A stretch of DNA of 5,978 bases from positions 1-5,978 of the forward strand of contig CAMLKN010000143.1 of the NCBI GenBank assembly GCA_946480655.1. Reading direction: 5' to 3'. The DNA is from an uncultured Devosia sp. (lineage in GTDB: Bacteria > Pseudomonadota > Alphaproteobacteria > Rhizobiales > Devosiaceae). Positions 5,806 to 5,978 of this stretch are shown here, in pieces (position 1 is the stretch's first letter; each line of letters opens with the position of its first letter). The position numbers and the translations under genes were made by a program. The notes beneath the pieces are model-generated. The model was not told the origin of the DNA. It saw only the letters and a program-made list of their open reading frames with translations, and ran no database searches.

Positions 5806-5912
5806 CACCCCCACCCTGCTCGATTCAACGGACTTAGCTGTCGCTAAGTCCTATCTCGCTTCCCTCCCCACAGGGGGGGGGAGGGAAGGCAGGAGTGGAA
5901 AGGCTGGGGGTG
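5806..5912. repeat. Composite multi-hairpin intergenic repeat element
   Basis: Outer arms CACCCCCACCCT (5806-5817) and AGGCTGGGGGTG (5901-5912) are inverted with one mismatch. Inside lie two perfect hairpins: GGACTTAGC-TGTC-GCTAAGTCC (5830-5851, 9 bp) and CTTCCCTCCCC (5859-5869) with GGGGAGGGAAG (5878-5888, 11 bp). The second hairpin includes a nine-G run at 5873-5881. The build resembles the palindromic mosaic intergenic elements known from Rhizobiales genomes. I cannot assign it to a named family, and only one copy is visible here. Confidence 0.7.
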
Positions 5913-5922
5913 GACAAAGTAA

Positions 5923-5978
5923 TTACACCCCGCCCCAGATGGTCTCGGCGGTCTTGACGACGAGGTCGAGCTTGCGGC
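5923..5978 (-). CDS. C-terminal end of an unidentified gene (cut by window)
   Basis: On the minus strand the window edge opens into a frame reading RKLDLVVKTAETIWGGV followed by TAA (5925-5923). The codon choice is GC-rich at third positions, like the neighbouring genes, which supports real coding sequence. Seventeen residues are too few to name a family, and I do not recognise it. It is transcribed toward the repeat element and the tRNA terminator. Confidence 0.5.
   Translation of the reverse strand, partial: RKLDLVVKTAETIWGGV

Overview
The window is GC-rich, tightly packed bacterial chromosome, most like an alphaproteobacterium of the Hyphomicrobiales (Devosia or a relative). That placement is inference. 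It rests on GC-rich wobble positions, an initiator tRNA with an A-U pair at the first of the three conserved anticodon-stem G-C positions, the Bfd/Bfr pair, a DUF599 membrane protein, and a multi-hairpin intergenic repeat. No marker gene fixes the genus.

Layout. The left edge carries a minus-strand OsmC-type peroxiredoxin that runs off the window (1-371). It is divergent from a plus-strand DUF925/NTP_transf_6 nucleotidyltransferase-like gene (490-1116). Next come four minus-strand genes: bacterioferritin-associated [2Fe-2S] protein (bfd-like) and bacterioferritin (bfr), overlapping by 35 nt, then a VOC/glyoxalase-fold protein and a small 4-oxalocrotonate tautomerase-family protein. A clear Rho-independent terminator lies between bfr and the VOC gene. 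Divergent from the bfd promoter is a plus-strand alpha/beta-hydrolase (2784-3608). Its 3' end overlaps that of a convergent minus-strand DUF599 membrane protein (3580-4299). A Tas-like aldo/keto reductase follows on the minus strand (4388-5425).

The right part holds a plus-strand initiator tRNA-Met(CAU) with promoter, encoded CCA and a strong terminator. After it come a composite palindromic repeat with a nine-G run (about 5806-5912) and the last 17 codons of a minus-strand gene entering from the right.

Functionally the region is stress and small-molecule housekeeping. OsmC removes organic hydroperoxides. Bfr oxidises and stores iron, and the Bfd-like protein probably supplies electrons for its release. 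VOC, tautomerase, esterase and aldo/keto reductase are generic detoxification or catabolic enzymes whose substrates cannot be read from sequence. I found no phage, transposon, CRISPR, toxin-antitoxin or otherwise unprecedented system. No gene-free stretch exceeds about 220 bases. The points most worth following are the long Bfd tail overlapping bfr, the palindromes in the bfd/esterase intergenic region, the terminator just upstream of the VOC gene, the terminal repeat element and the initiator tRNA variant.
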